A stretch of DNA of 64,000 nucleotides from Ruegeria meonggei (GTDB taxonomy: Bacteria; Pseudomonadota; Alphaproteobacteria; Rhodobacterales; Rhodobacteraceae). The stretch is from the NCBI RefSeq assembly GCF_900172215.1, contig NZ_FWFP01000006.1, forward strand, positions 186,001 to 250,000, in the 5' to 3' direction. How positions within the stretch are numbered: the first letter of the stretch is position 1; every line of letters starts with the position of its first letter. The notes beneath the pieces are model-generated. The model saw nothing but the letters and a program-made list of their open reading frames with translations. It did no database searches and was not told the origin of the DNA. A program made the translations under genes and the position numbers. Positions 45,535 through 54,944 of the stretch are shown here, one piece after another.

Positions 45535-46256
45535 AACCAATCCCCCAGTGCCTGTTGCCACATCGTCAGCGCCGCCACCGCAGCCGTATCCGCCCTCAGG
45601 ATACGCGGGCCGAGGCTGACCACATGCGCATAGGGCAGTCCGGACAAACGGGCGCGTTCACGGTCAGAGAATCCACCCTCAGGGCCAATCAGGATGGCCC
45701 ATGGCTGGCCCTTTTCCTGCGCCGCCAAACGCAGGGCCGAGCCGACTTCGGCCTCATCGCAGAACATCATCTGACGGGTTTCCGGCCAGTCGTCCAGCAC
45801 ACGATCAAGGCGCTGCAGATCTGCAACCTCAGGCACAAAAGTGCCGCCACATTGCTCAGCGGCTTCGACCGCGTGAGCCTGCAGGCGGTCCTGACGGATG
45901 CGTTCGGAATTGGTGAACTGGGTCTGCACCGGCATGATCCGTGCCGCGCCCATTTCCGCCGCCTTTTCCACAATGAAATCGGTGCGGGTCTTTTTGATCG
46001 GCGCAAACAGGAACCACAGATCGGGTGGCATGTGCAGCGGTTTGCTCTGCGTCTGACATGTCAGTTTACCGCCTTTTTTCCCGGCCTCTGCGACCTTGGC
46101 CAGCCACTCTCCGTCCTTGCCATTAAACAGAGCCACATGGCCGCCCACGGCCAGCCGCATGACGCCGAACAGGTAGTGGGCCTGCTCGCGCGTCAATTCA
46201 ACCGATTGCCCCGGACCCAAAAGGTGATCTACATACAGTCTAATCTTTGCACTCAT
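45531..46256 (-). CDS. rsmE: 16S rRNA (uracil-1498-N3)-methyltransferase
   Basis: This 241-residue SPOUT-fold enzyme methylates U1498 of 16S rRNA. It has an N-terminal PUA-like domain and the trefoil-knot motif IGPEGGFSDRERARL followed by SLGPRILRADTA. It heads an operon of rsmE, GNAT and a membrane protein, maybe also gshA. Only 12 bases separate its start from that of the divergent ubiA. Confidence 0.94.
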   Translation of the reverse strand: MSAKIRLYVDHLLGPGQSVELTREQAHYLFGVMRLAVGGHVALFNGKDGEWLAKVAEAGKKGGKLTCQTQSKPLHMPPDLWFLFAPIKKTRTDFIVEKAAEMGAARIMPVQTQFTNSERIRQDRLQAHAVEAAEQCGGTFVPEVADLQRLDRVLDDWPETRQMMFCDEAEVGSALRLAAQEKGQPWAILIGPEGGFSDRERARLSGLPYAHVVSLGPRILRADTAAVAALTMWQQALGDWL

Positions 46257-46268
46257 GAGACCCTACAT

Positions 46269-47231
46269 ATGCAAGGCAATGCCCCAACACCAGACGGTCA
46301 AGTTGCCGATGCCGTCAGCGGCAACTGGGTCGATACCCACGCGCCTGCCTTTAGTCGCCCCTACCTGCGCCTGAGCCGCGCAGACCGGCCCATCGGGACG
46401 TGGCTGTTGCTGATTCCCTGCTGGTGGGGTCTGACGCTGGCGATCCTCAGTGATGGCACCCCGCGGTGGGAAGACCTGTGGATCGCCATAGGCTGTGGCA
46501 TCGGGGCCTTTTTGATGCGCGGCGCGGGTTGCACCTGGAACGATATCACCGATCGCAAGTTTGACGGGCAGGTCGAACGCACCCGGTCGCGCCCAATTCC
46601 GTCGGGTCAGGTCAGCGTGCGGCAGGCGGTGATCTGGATGGGGCTGCAATGCCTGTTGGCGCTGGTGATTCTGCTGACCTTCAACAGGGCCGCCATTGCA
46701 ATGGGTGTATTGTCGTTGCTGCCCGTGGTCGTCTACCCATATGCCAAACGATTTACCTGGTGGCCGCAGGTTTTTCTGGGGTTGGCCTTCAACTGGGGCA
46801 TCCTGCTGACCTGGGCGGCCCATACCGGAACCGTGGGCCTTCCGGCAATCATTCTGTACCTCGCCGGTATCAGTTGGACGCTGTTTTACGATACCATCTA
46901 TGCCCATCAGGACGCCGAGGATGATGAGCTGATTGGGATCAAATCCACAGCCCGTCTGTTCGGCACCGATACCGCGCGATGGCTGAAATACTTCCTTGTG
47001 GCCACGGTGGCCCTGATGGGGATGGCCATTATCGACGCCACAACGGCCCAGGCGTCGATCATGGCGCTGGTTGTGGCCCTTGCGGGGCCCTGGGCCATGG
47101 GCTGGCATATGGCTTGGCAGCTTCGTGGACTGGATCTTGAAGACAACGCCAAACTGCTGCAACTGTTCCGCGTCAACCGGGACACTGGCCTTATTCCGCT
47201 GATCTTCCTGTGCGCTGCGCTGTGGCTCTGA
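46269..47231 (+). CDS. ubiA: 4-hydroxybenzoate octaprenyltransferase
   Basis: This 320-residue inner-membrane prenyltransferase attaches the isoprenoid tail to 4-hydroxybenzoate in ubiquinone synthesis. Both aspartate-rich sites are present, NDITDRKFD and DTIYAHQDAEDD, with about eight membrane helices. The ATG at 46269 has only a weak ribosome binding site and its promoter must lie inside rsmE. Confidence 0.94.
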   Translation: MQGNAPTPDGQVADAVSGNWVDTHAPAFSRPYLRLSRADRPIGTWLLLIPCWWGLTLAILSDGTPRWEDLWIAIGCGIGAFLMRGAGCTWNDITDRKFDGQVERTRSRPIPSGQVSVRQAVIWMGLQCLLALVILLTFNRAAIAMGVLSLLPVVVYPYAKRFTWWPQVFLGLAFNWGILLTWAAHTGTVGLPAIILYLAGISWTLFYDTIYAHQDAEDDELIGIKSTARLFGTDTARWLKYFLVATVALMGMAIIDATTAQASIMALVVALAGPWAMGWHMAWQLRGLDLEDNAKLLQLFRVNRDTGLIPLIFLCAALWL

Positions 47232-47295
47232 TTGCACCTCGGCGCAGGCCTCTGTAAGAGTTCTGCCAACCGTCTGAGGAGTCGATTGCCCGCAC

Positions 47296-49215
47296 ATGCG
47301 CTTGCCCTATTTCCTTGCTGTTTCCCTCATATTCCTTGTATCGGCCGGAGTTTGTCTTGTGGCCGCCAGCTTTGCGGTAACAAAGGTCGAAGAGACCTCT
47401 GAATTTACGGTCCGGCGCGCGCTAGACCTGAAAGGCCATGACTGGGCTGAGGTCCATTCGGACGGGTTGCGCGTTGTTCTGACCGGAACCGCCACAGACG
47501 AGGCCACACGGTTCAACGCCCTGACGGCTGCCGGCACCGAGGTCGACACCTCGCGCGTGATCGATGAAATGCAGGTTGCTCCCACAACACAACTGGCAGC
47601 GCCCCGGTTTTCAGCCGAAATCCTGCGTAATGACAGCGGGATTTCCGTCATCGGCTTGATCCCGGCCAGCGAGAATCGTGAGGCGCTGATGGATCGATTG
47701 AACAGGCTGGATGGCAGCGTGCCTGTGTCCGACCTGATGGAAACCGCCGACTACCCCAAACCTAAAGGTTGGGACGATGCCGTCACCTATGCGGTCGAGG
47801 CCCTGACCCGCCTGCCGCGCGCCAAAATCTCGGCCAGCCCCGGGCTGGTCAAGATCACTGCCATTGCCGACAGTCAGCAAGAGAAAGAGCAGCTGGAACA
47901 AGAGCTGACGCGCGCCGCGCCGCCCAGCCTGCGGATCGGCCTGTCGATCTCGGCCCCGCGCCCGGTGATTACGCCCTTTACCCTGCGCTATCTTATTGAC
48001 GAAGAGGGCGGGCAGTTTGACGCCTGTTCCGCGCAGGATGAACAGGCCCGCGAGACAGTTATTGCCGCAGCGCAGGATGCCGGCCTGGCGGCCTCGTACA
48101 CGTGCACTATCGGGTTGGGGGTGCCTTCGCCGCGTTGGCCCGAAGCGGCCGCGCTCAGCATTCGTGCCCTGGCCGAAATCGGCGGCGGATCCGTGACCCT
48201 TTCGGATGCGGACATCACGCTGGTCGCAGCCGAAGGCACAAACGCCGGAACCTTTGACCGCGTGGTCGGTGAGCTTGAGGCTGCCCTGCCCGACGTCTTT
48301 GCCCTGCACGCCATCCTGCCCCCGCCCGAAACGGAAGACCAGCCCGGTCCGCCCGAGTTTTCCGCCACACGCAGCCCCGAAGGGCTGGTGCAAATGCGCG
48401 GCCGTGTGGGTGACGAAACCCTGCGGGACATGGTCGACAGCTACGCCCGTGCAGCCTTTGGGTCCGAACAGGTTCACACCGCAACCCGCATAGCCCCCGA
48501 ACTGCCTGGTGATTGGCCTGTGCGAATCCTGGCGGGGCTTGAGGCGTTGTCACAGCTGCATAACGGTGCCCTGATCGTCACACCGGACAACGTCACGCTG
48601 AGCGGCATCACCCATGACCCCAAGACCCGAGCTTACGTTGCGGGTCTATTATCCGATAAACTGGGTGATGCGCAGGAATTCAGCCTGTCGATCACCCATC
48701 AGGAACCACCGGAACCCGCCGACAAACTGCCTGAGCCCGAAGTTTGCGAAGAACGCATCGCCGAGGTTCAGGCCGGCACCAAGATTGCGTTCGAACCGGG
48801 CTCGGCCACGATCGCCTCGGACTCACGGGACACGGTCAACCAGATCGCCGACATCCTGCGGGAATGCGGCCCGATCCGGCTGGAAATTCAGGGTCACACC
48901 GATAGCCAGGGTCGCGAAGAAATGAATCAGCAGCTCAGCCAGGCGCGGGCACAGTCCATTCTGAACGAACTGCGTGGGCGGCGCATCCCGACCGCCAGCT
49001 ATACTGCGGTCGGATATGGCGAAACGCAGCCCATCGCCGACAATGACAGCGAGACAGGCCGCGAGGAAAACCGTCGCATCGAATTCCGTCTGATCCGGCC
49101 TGAATCGGTGACAAACACAGAAACCGGGCTGGAGGCTTTGGAAGCGCCGTCAGACCCAACAGAGGTCGAAGAAACGGACACGACCGCAACGGATGCGGAA
49201 GCAGGGGACCAGTAA
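47296..49215 (+). CDS. OmpA family protein with long periplasmic N-terminal region
   Basis: This is a 639-residue protein. An N-terminal hydrophobic segment (residues 5-28) acts as signal or anchor, a ~470-residue region contains repeated BON-like units, and a C-terminal OmpA peptidoglycan-binding domain (about 490-610) has IAFEPGSATIASDS, EIQGHTDSQGREEMN and GYGETQPIADND. A short acidic tail follows. It probably ties the envelope to peptidoglycan. The last bases are followed by a TTG-start gene one base after the stop. Confidence 0.88.
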   Translation: MRLPYFLAVSLIFLVSAGVCLVAASFAVTKVEETSEFTVRRALDLKGHDWAEVHSDGLRVVLTGTATDEATRFNALTAAGTEVDTSRVIDEMQVAPTTQLAAPRFSAEILRNDSGISVIGLIPASENREALMDRLNRLDGSVPVSDLMETADYPKPKGWDDAVTYAVEALTRLPRAKISASPGLVKITAIADSQQEKEQLEQELTRAAPPSLRIGLSISAPRPVITPFTLRYLIDEEGGQFDACSAQDEQARETVIAAAQDAGLAASYTCTIGLGVPSPRWPEAAALSIRALAEIGGGSVTLSDADITLVAAEGTNAGTFDRVVGELEAALPDVFALHAILPPPETEDQPGPPEFSATRSPEGLVQMRGRVGDETLRDMVDSYARAAFGSEQVHTATRIAPELPGDWPVRILAGLEALSQLHNGALIVTPDNVTLSGITHDPKTRAYVAGLLSDKLGDAQEFSLSITHQEPPEPADKLPEPEVCEERIAEVQAGTKIAFEPGSATIASDSRDTVNQIADILRECGPIRLEIQGHTDSQGREEMNQQLSQARAQSILNELRGRRIPTASYTAVGYGETQPIADNDSETGREENRRIEFRLIRPESVTNTETGLEALEAPSDPTEVEETDTTATDAEAGDQ

Positions 49216-49216
49216 G

Positions 49217-49537
49217 TTGAACAGAATCGAGTTTATCATCGCCACCGCCGTCATCCTGTTCGCGGCCTTTTGCATGGGTTGGTTCGCCAATTGGTTGGCC
49301 CACCGTCTGTCGCGTGTGCGTCAAAGCGACGTGGCCGATCTGGACCGAATGAGTCAGGAGTTGCACGAAGCGGAAGAAACCCGCGATCAGGCCATCACCT
49401 ACCTGCAGCAACGCGAGGCGGAACTGACCAATCAACTGACCCAGACCGAGGCAGAACTGGCCGCGGCGATGGACGGTCTGCGCGCCGCACGGCAAGACGC
49501 CGAAGAAATGCGCGGGCGTATCAATAACGCGGACTAA
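49217..49537 (+). CDS. Small membrane-anchored coiled-coil protein
   Basis: This 106-residue protein has one N-terminal helix in the membrane (residues ~5-27) and then a long charged coiled coil (EELHEAEETRDQ-like, QREAELTNQLTQTEAEL). The TTG start has AGGGGA eight bases upstream; an ATG at 49193 would overlap the OmpA-like gene. Expression with the OmpA-family gene suggests an envelope role by context. Confidence 0.75.
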   Translation: MNRIEFIIATAVILFAAFCMGWFANWLAHRLSRVRQSDVADLDRMSQELHEAEETRDQAITYLQQREAELTNQLTQTEAELAAAMDGLRAARQDAEEMRGRINNAD

Positions 49538-49542
49538 GGGGC

Positions 49543-49986
49543 CTACCAGCGGGTCAGCGCGTCTTCGTCCTCGTCCTTGGCAGCAACCCAGTCAGCGCCG
49601 GATGTCGTGATCTCTTTTTTCCAGAACGGCGCGCGGGATTTCAAGTAATCCATCAGGTATTCCGCCGCCTCAAACGCGTCTTTGCGATGGGGCGAGGCCG
49701 TGGCCACCATCATGATCCGATCCCCCGGCGCCAGACGGCCATGGCGGTGAATCACAAGCACATCCCCAAGCGACCAACGCATCTGCGCCTCTTGCGCGAT
49801 CTTGGTCAGCGCCCGTTCGGTCATGCCCGGATAATGCTCAATCTCCATCACATCCAGATCACCCGAGGCCAGATCGCGCACAACGCCGGTAAAGGTCACA
49901 ATGGCCCCGTTGGCATTGTCTCCGGCGGCAAACGCGTTGGCCTCGGCGCCCAGATCGAACTCTTGTTCCTGAACCGCGATCCGCAT
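49543..49986 (-). CDS. moaE: Molybdopterin synthase catalytic subunit
   Basis: This 147-residue subunit takes sulfur from MoaD thiocarboxylate to make molybdopterin. GAIVTFTGVVRDL, HYPGMTERAL, HRHGRLAPGD and SPHRKDAFEA, PFWKKE near the C-terminus are the MoaE signature. It lies four bases after moaD in a pgsA-moaD-moaE unit. Confidence 0.95.
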   Translation of the reverse strand: MRIAVQEQEFDLGAEANAFAAGDNANGAIVTFTGVVRDLASGDLDVMEIEHYPGMTERALTKIAQEAQMRWSLGDVLVIHRHGRLAPGDRIMMVATASPHRKDAFEAAEYLMDYLKSRAPFWKKEITTSGADWVAAKDEDEDALTRW

Positions 49987-49990
49987 CGGC

Positions 49991-50236
49991 TCAGCCGCCT
50001 GTCATGGGCGGGAAAAAGGCCACTTCACGCACACCGGACAGCGGCGCGTCGAAATCCGACAGCTCTTGATCCAGGGCCACGCGCAGCGCTGACAGGTCAG
50101 AAAAGGCTGCGGCGTAACGCTCTTCGCGGGCGCTAAGCTCGGCAACCAGATCGGATACTGTGGCAGCATTGGTTTCGATCCGCTCTTTCGGCAGGCCGAT
50201 GCGTTCGCGAACCCAGGCAAAATACAGCACGTCCAT
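49991..50236 (-). CDS. moaD: Molybdopterin synthase sulfur carrier subunit
   Basis: This 81-residue ubiquitin-like protein ends in the required Gly-Gly (FFPPMTGG), which is adenylated and thiocarboxylated. VLYFAWVRERIG opens the beta-grasp fold. AAGGAG lies upstream of the ATG within the end of pgsA, three bases away. Confidence 0.94.
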   Translation of the reverse strand: MDVLYFAWVRERIGLPKERIETNAATVSDLVAELSAREERYAAAFSDLSALRVALDQELSDFDAPLSGVREVAFFPPMTGG

Positions 50237-50239
50237 CCC

Positions 50240-50908
50240 TTAGCTCTCCTTCAGGTGGGGCATGGCTTTACGTAGGTAGTCATAGCCAGTGATCAATGTC
50301 AGCGCTGCGGCAATCCACAACAGCCACAGGCCGATCCGGCCGGACCAGAACATGCCCTCAAGGCTGCCGCGCAACCCGTTCAGGTCCTCGATCTGGCCGG
50401 TCAGGACCTGGTCCAGCGTTTCCGCATCCATCCCGAAAGACCCCATCACAAAGTGATGCTCGAATATCCCTTGCGAAAACAGGATGGCAATTGCCACCAT
50501 CTGCGCGGTTGTCTTCCATTTGGCCAGCTTGGTCACTTTCAGCGTGCCGGCCACATCCCCCAGATACTCCCGCAGGCCTGAGACAAAAACCTCGCGGAAC
50601 AGGATCACGGTCGCGGGCAGCACCAGCCAGGGTGTCCAGTGTTCTGTGGAATAGCCCACAAGGATCATCAAGGCGACCACCACCATCGCCTTGTCAGCAA
50701 TCGGGTCCAACATTGCGCCGATCTTGGTCTCTTGCCCCCAGGCACGCGCCAGATATCCGTCAAACCAATCGGTAATGGCGGCCGATAGAAATAGGATCAG
50801 GGCGAACCAGTCGGCATAGGGGCGGGTGAAGTACAGAAACATCACGGCCAGACCTGGGGCTGCCACCAGGCGCAGAACGGTCAGGATATTGGGCAGGTTC
50901 CATTTCAT
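50240..50908 (-). CDS. pgsA: CDP-diacylglycerol-glycerol-3-phosphate 3-phosphatidyltransferase
   Basis: This 222-residue inner-membrane enzyme commits CDP-diacylglycerol to phosphatidylglycerol. The CDP-alcohol phosphotransferase motif is complete: DGYLARAWGQ, then G and two aspartates in GAMLDPIADK. Four or five hydrophobic segments are visible. It leads the pgsA-moaD-moaE unit. Confidence 0.94.
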   Translation of the reverse strand: MKWNLPNILTVLRLVAAPGLAVMFLYFTRPYADWFALILFLSAAITDWFDGYLARAWGQETKIGAMLDPIADKAMVVVALMILVGYSTEHWTPWLVLPATVILFREVFVSGLREYLGDVAGTLKVTKLAKWKTTAQMVAIAILFSQGIFEHHFVMGSFGMDAETLDQVLTGQIEDLNGLRGSLEGMFWSGRIGLWLLWIAAALTLITGYDYLRKAMPHLKES

Positions 50909-51097
50909 ATCCCAACCCTACATCGCCGGTCCGGGACAGAAAAGGCGGCCTTGCAAAAAACTGACCCGTTCACAGGAGGTTGAGGACCGCGCGGTCAAAG
51001 GGTCGCAATCGGGAACTCTCAGACAGATACATCTTGGCGCGGGAACGCTTTGCGGTCAGATTGGCGGACGGCCCGGCCCGAAAGGCGACTGCACCCA

Positions 51098-51982
51098 ATG
51101 ACAGCACATATACAGACCGACCCGCGATCCAACCTGATCGGCAGCGCGTGGATGATCGCCGCAATGGCGCTGTTCGCGCTGGAGGATGCGTTGCTGAAGG
51201 GCGCTTCGGCCGTGTTGCCGATCTGGCAGATTCTGGTGCTGTTCGGCGCGGGTGGAACGGTGATCTTTGCCGCTGTTGCCCTGCTGCGCGGGGGAAACCT
51301 GTTTCACCCGGACGTGCTATCACGCCCGATGAAAATTCGGGTTCTGTTCGAGATTTTCGGGCGGCTGTTCTATGTGCTGGCAATCACTCTGACGCCGTTG
51401 TCCTCGGCTACGGTTATTCTGCAGGCCACACCCTTGGTCGTTGTTGCAGGGGCCGCTCTGTTTTTCGGCGAAACCGTAGGCTGGCGACGGTGGAGCGCTA
51501 TTCTGATCGGCCTGATCGGCGTGGTGGTGATCATCCAACCGACCGGCGACAGTTTCGCGGCTCTGTCCATATTGGCGGTTTTGGGAATGCTGGGGTTTGC
51601 CGGGCGTGATCTGGCCAGCCGCGCGGCGCCCGCGACCCTCAGCACCGAAGTTCTGGGGTTCTACGGATTTCTGTGCATCATCATCGCCGGGCTGGCCTAT
51701 CGGTATTGGGAAGGCGTGCCCCTGCAACCTTTGACCCTGCATGCCGGGCTGCACGTCACCGGAGCCATTGTGATGGGAACCCTGGCCTATGCGTCACTGA
51801 TGAAAGCGATGCGGACCGGTGAAGTTTCGGCTGTAACCCCGTTTCGCTACTCGCGGCTGTTGTTTGGCGTGGGGCTGGGCGTGGTGATGTTTGGCGAGCG
51901 ACTGGACCAGACCATGTGGATCGGAAGTGCACTGATCGTGGTCTCGGGCCTCTATATCCTATGGCGCGGGCGGCGGGATTAA
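51098..51982 (+). CDS. DMT superfamily transporter (EamA domains)
   Basis: This 294-residue protein has ten predicted membrane helices in two EamA halves ([36 protein letters not shown] near the end). The substrate is unknown; this class exports amino acids, metabolites or drugs. It is on the plus strand between pgsA and uvrC, both on the minus strand, and its 3' end overlaps that of uvrC by four bases. Confidence 0.9.
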   Translation: MTAHIQTDPRSNLIGSAWMIAAMALFALEDALLKGASAVLPIWQILVLFGAGGTVIFAAVALLRGGNLFHPDVLSRPMKIRVLFEIFGRLFYVLAITLTPLSSATVILQATPLVVVAGAALFFGETVGWRRWSAILIGLIGVVVIIQPTGDSFAALSILAVLGMLGFAGRDLASRAAPATLSTEVLGFYGFLCIIIAGLAYRYWEGVPLQPLTLHAGLHVTGAIVMGTLAYASLMKAMRTGEVSAVTPFRYSRLLFGVGLGVVMFGERLDQTMWIGSALIVVSGLYILWRGRRD

Positions 51983-53853
51983 CCCTTGTCATGAAAAAAG
52001 TCATAGACCTTTTGCGCCAGCCCGGCTGAGATCCCCTCGACCGCTTTGAGATCCGCCAGATTGGCGCGGCTGACGGCCTTGGCGCTGCCGAAATGAGCCA
52101 ACAGGGCGCGTTTTCGGGCCGCTCCCACTCCTGCGATTTCATCCAGCGGCGTGGCCCCGATGGCCTTAGCCCGTTTGGCGCGGTGGGTACCGATGGCAAA
52201 CCGATGTGCCTCGTCCCTCAGGCGCTGAATGAAATACAACACGGGGTCATTGCGTTTCAGTGCAAAAGGCCGCTGGCCTGTTCGGTGGAATTCTTCCTTT
52301 CCGTGATCTCGGTCAACGCCCTTGGCAACGCCGATCATCGGGATATCTTCAACGCCGTGTTGGGCCATGATCTCATGCACCGCACTCACCTGTCCCGCAC
52401 CGCCATCGATCAACAGCAGATCGGGCCACAGCCCCTTGTCGCGATCCGGGTCTTCTTTCTGCAACCGGGTGAAGCGACGGGTCAGAACCTCTTTCATCAT
52501 GCCAAAGTCATCGCCGGGGGTCAGATCATCCCCACGGATGTTGAACTTGCGATAGGCGTTTTTCATGTACCCTTCAGGGCCTGCCACGATCATACCACCC
52601 ACCGCATTGGTGCCTTGAATATGCGAGTTGTCGTAAACCTCGATCCGTCCCGGAGGCGCATCCAGATCAAACGCGTCGGCCACGCCGCGCAGCAGCTTGG
52701 CCTGCGTGGCACTTTCCGACATGCGCCGGGCCAGGGATTCGCGAGCGTTACGTAGGGCACCGGCGACCAGCTCCTGTTTTTCACCCCGTTGCGGCACCAG
52801 GATTTCAACCTTGCGACCGGCCTTTTCGCTCAGGGCTTCCTGCATCAGATCGGCGTTTTCTATAGCGTCTGACAGGATCAACTGTCGAGGCGGTTCCTTG
52901 TTGTCGTAGAACTGACCCAGAAACGCCTCCATCACCTCGGCGGCAGAGACATCCGGCCCGACGCGCGGAAAGAAGTCCTTGTTGCCCCAGTTCTGATTGG
53001 CGCGGATGAAAAACACCTGAACACAGGCCTGACCACTGTCCATATACAGACCGATCACATCCGCCTCGGCCACACCGCGCGGGTTGATGCCCTGTGAGGT
53101 CTGAACCTGCGTCAACGCACGGATACGATCACGCAAACCGGCGGCGCGTTCGAACTCCATCGCCTCGGACGCGGTCATCATCTGTTCGGCCAGTTCTTCC
53201 TGCACTTTGGTCGACCGACCTGACAGAAACCGTTCGGCGTCCATCACGCTTTCTCGGTACTCCTCCTGAGAGATCAGGCCGACGCACGGCCCTGAACACC
53301 GTTTGATCTGATACAGCAGGCAAGGCCGTGTGCGGCTGTCGAACATCGAATCCGAGCAGTTGCGCAGCAGAAACGCTTTTTGCAGCTGGTTCAGAGTCCG
53401 GTTCACCGCGCCAGCACTGGCAAAGGGTCCAAAATAGGCGCCCTTTTCCTTCTTCGCGCCACGGTGCTTTTTGATCTGCGGAAAGTCGCGGTCTTTGGCG
53501 ACCAAAATATTGGGGAAACTTTTGTCGTCGCGCAGCAGCACGTTGTACTTCGGCTTCAGCTGCTTGATCAGGTTTTGCTCCAGCAGCAGCGCCTCGGTTT
53601 CGGTCCGTGTGGTCAGGAACATCATCGAGGCCGTCGCGGCAATCATCCGCTCAATACGTCCAGAATGCCCGGGGCGGGTGTAATTCGACACCCGTGCCTT
53701 CAGATTGCGCGCCTTGCCCACGTATAGAACCCTGCTATCGCTATCCAGCATCCGGTAAACACCCGGAGAGCTGTCCAGCGTTTTCACATAACGCTGGATA
53801 CAGGCAAATCCGGTGGGTTGCGCGCCCGCTTCGGTATCGTTCTGAGAGCTCAT
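51979..53853 (-). CDS. uvrC: Excinuclease ABC subunit C
   Basis: This 624-residue nucleotide-excision repair endonuclease has a GIY-YIG domain ([30 protein letters not shown] in pattern), a UvrB-binding UVR motif near residue 205, an RNase H-like endonuclease domain ([14 protein letters not shown]) and C-terminal helix-hairpin-helix motifs. It makes both incisions around a lesion. An AT-rich upstream region holds a DnaA box. Confidence 0.96.
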   Translation of the reverse strand: MSSQNDTEAGAQPTGFACIQRYVKTLDSSPGVYRMLDSDSRVLYVGKARNLKARVSNYTRPGHSGRIERMIAATASMMFLTTRTETEALLLEQNLIKQLKPKYNVLLRDDKSFPNILVAKDRDFPQIKKHRGAKKEKGAYFGPFASAGAVNRTLNQLQKAFLLRNCSDSMFDSRTRPCLLYQIKRCSGPCVGLISQEEYRESVMDAERFLSGRSTKVQEELAEQMMTASEAMEFERAAGLRDRIRALTQVQTSQGINPRGVAEADVIGLYMDSGQACVQVFFIRANQNWGNKDFFPRVGPDVSAAEVMEAFLGQFYDNKEPPRQLILSDAIENADLMQEALSEKAGRKVEILVPQRGEKQELVAGALRNARESLARRMSESATQAKLLRGVADAFDLDAPPGRIEVYDNSHIQGTNAVGGMIVAGPEGYMKNAYRKFNIRGDDLTPGDDFGMMKEVLTRRFTRLQKEDPDRDKGLWPDLLLIDGGAGQVSAVHEIMAQHGVEDIPMIGVAKGVDRDHGKEEFHRTGQRPFALKRNDPVLYFIQRLRDEAHRFAIGTHRAKRAKAIGATPLDEIAGVGAARKRALLAHFGSAKAVSRANLADLKAVEGISAGLAQKVYDFFHDKG

Positions 53854-53930
53854 CGGTCCGAAATATGATTCTCTGTCAATCGCTGCAATCTTGAAGCCCC
53901 CAAATCAAGAGAAAACAAATCCACTGTTTC

Positions 53931-53939
53931 TGTGGATAA
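53931..53939 (-). promoter_or_regulatory. Perfect DnaA box upstream of uvrC
   Basis: TGTGGATAA on the plus strand is the exact complement of the consensus TTATCCACA. It lies 78 bases before the uvrC start. I found no second box nearby, so transcriptional control by DnaA is more likely than replication initiation. Confidence 0.55.
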
Positions 53940-54059
53940 CTGTGAAGATAAGTTTTGTAGCATCGCGATTTTCCCTTGTTTCTTTACCCATTCCCCGGTT
54001 TGCACAAAAAATAGGCACAATATTAAGGTGTTGATTTTATTATATATTATTTCGTACAC

Positions 54060-54149
54060 AGGACAAGTATATGAAAAAAAAGACAATTTTGTAACGCGCA
54101 TGTAACGGATCTGAGAGCGGTGCAAAACTTGCACCGGTTTTATTTATTC
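54060..54149 (+). ncRNA. Candidate small transcript with 7-codon ORF and terminator
   Basis: In an AT-rich gap, AGGA (54060-54063) precedes ATG at 54071, which encodes MKKKTIL and stops at 54094. Direct repeats TGTAAC at 54090 and 54101 follow, then a hairpin terminator of plus-strand polarity at 54118-54149. No plus-strand gene exists here to need a terminator, which suggests a small RNA. No convincing promoter boxes were found, although the AT-rich sequence upstream could supply one. Confidence 0.4.
54118..54149 (+). terminator. Intrinsic terminator, plus-strand polarity, upstream of uvrC
   Basis: CGGTGCAA (54118-54125) pairs with TTGCACCG (54129-54136) across AAC, followed by GTTTTATTTATT. 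On the minus strand the hairpin lacks a following T-run. It overlaps the end of the SDR gene. Confidence 0.7.
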
Positions 54150-54923
54150 TACGCCCAGAACGTCCGGTGTCTGCCACCCCAGATGCTGTCCGCCATCCAC
54201 GCATAACAGCTGTCCGGTCACCGCATGGGCGTCCAGAAAATATCCCAGCGCGGCGGTGATATCCGACGGGTTTGCGCCCCGCTCCAATACGGTGCTGGCA
54301 CGCTGCGCTTTGAAGTGATCTTCGCTCTGGCGGTGGCCCTGCATTGTCGGCCCCGGACCGATGGCATTGACGCGGATCGCAGGGGTCAGTGCCTGTGCTG
54401 CGGTGCGGGTCAGTGCCCACAGGCCCATTTTGGCAATGGTGTAAGACATAAACTCGGGCGTCAGCTTGCGCACCCGCATGTCGACCATGTTGACAATCAG
54501 CCCAGTAGCCACCGGTTCACCCGCGTCATCGGTGTCGGGCTCAAGCCCCTGAGCGGCCATGGCCTGCGTCAGAACGAAAGGCGCACGCAGATTGCTGTCC
54601 AGGTGACGGTCCCAGCTTTGGCGCGTGGCGGTATGAATGTTGTCATATTCAAAGATTGAGGCGTTGTTGACCAGGCAGGTGATCGGCCCGCCCAGCGCCT
54701 TAGCTGCGCGGGGCAGCAGGGTTTCGACCTGTGCCTCATCCAGAAGATCGGCTTGCAGTGCCACCGAAGTGCGGCCCAGAGCCTGAACCTCGGCCACGGT
54801 GTCCTGCGCTGGCTCCTCAGAGGTGGCGTAGTGCACTGCCACATCATATCCACGGCGCGCCAGATACAGTGCCATGGCCTGGCCAAGGCGAATTCCGGCT
54901 CCGGTCACTAGGGCTCGGGTCAT
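54144..54923 (-). CDS. SDR family oxidoreductase, FolM/pteridine reductase-like
   Basis: This 259-residue NAD(P)-dependent reductase has a cofactor motif TGAGIRLGQA, NNAS at residue ~86, a catalytic YTIAK (Tyr-x3-Lys, with an upstream VDMR segment) and DGGQHLGW near the end. TGAGxRxG and the end motif resemble dihydromonapterin/pteridine reductases, but this is by pattern. GGAGAGAGGAATGCC precedes the ATG. It follows the antiporter gene by 21 bases. Confidence 0.88.
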   Translation of the reverse strand: MTRALVTGAGIRLGQAMALYLARRGYDVAVHYATSEEPAQDTVAEVQALGRTSVALQADLLDEAQVETLLPRAAKALGGPITCLVNNASIFEYDNIHTATRQSWDRHLDSNLRAPFVLTQAMAAQGLEPDTDDAGEPVATGLIVNMVDMRVRKLTPEFMSYTIAKMGLWALTRTAAQALTPAIRVNAIGPGPTMQGHRQSEDHFKAQRASTVLERGANPSDITAALGYFLDAHAVTGQLLCVDGGQHLGWQTPDVLGVE

Positions 54924-54944
54924 GGCATTCCTCTCTCCGTCACA

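Noticed and set aside
53854..54143. Chromosomal replication origin
   Set aside because: Only one consensus DnaA box was found, with no cluster of boxes and no dnaA, parA or gidA neighbour.
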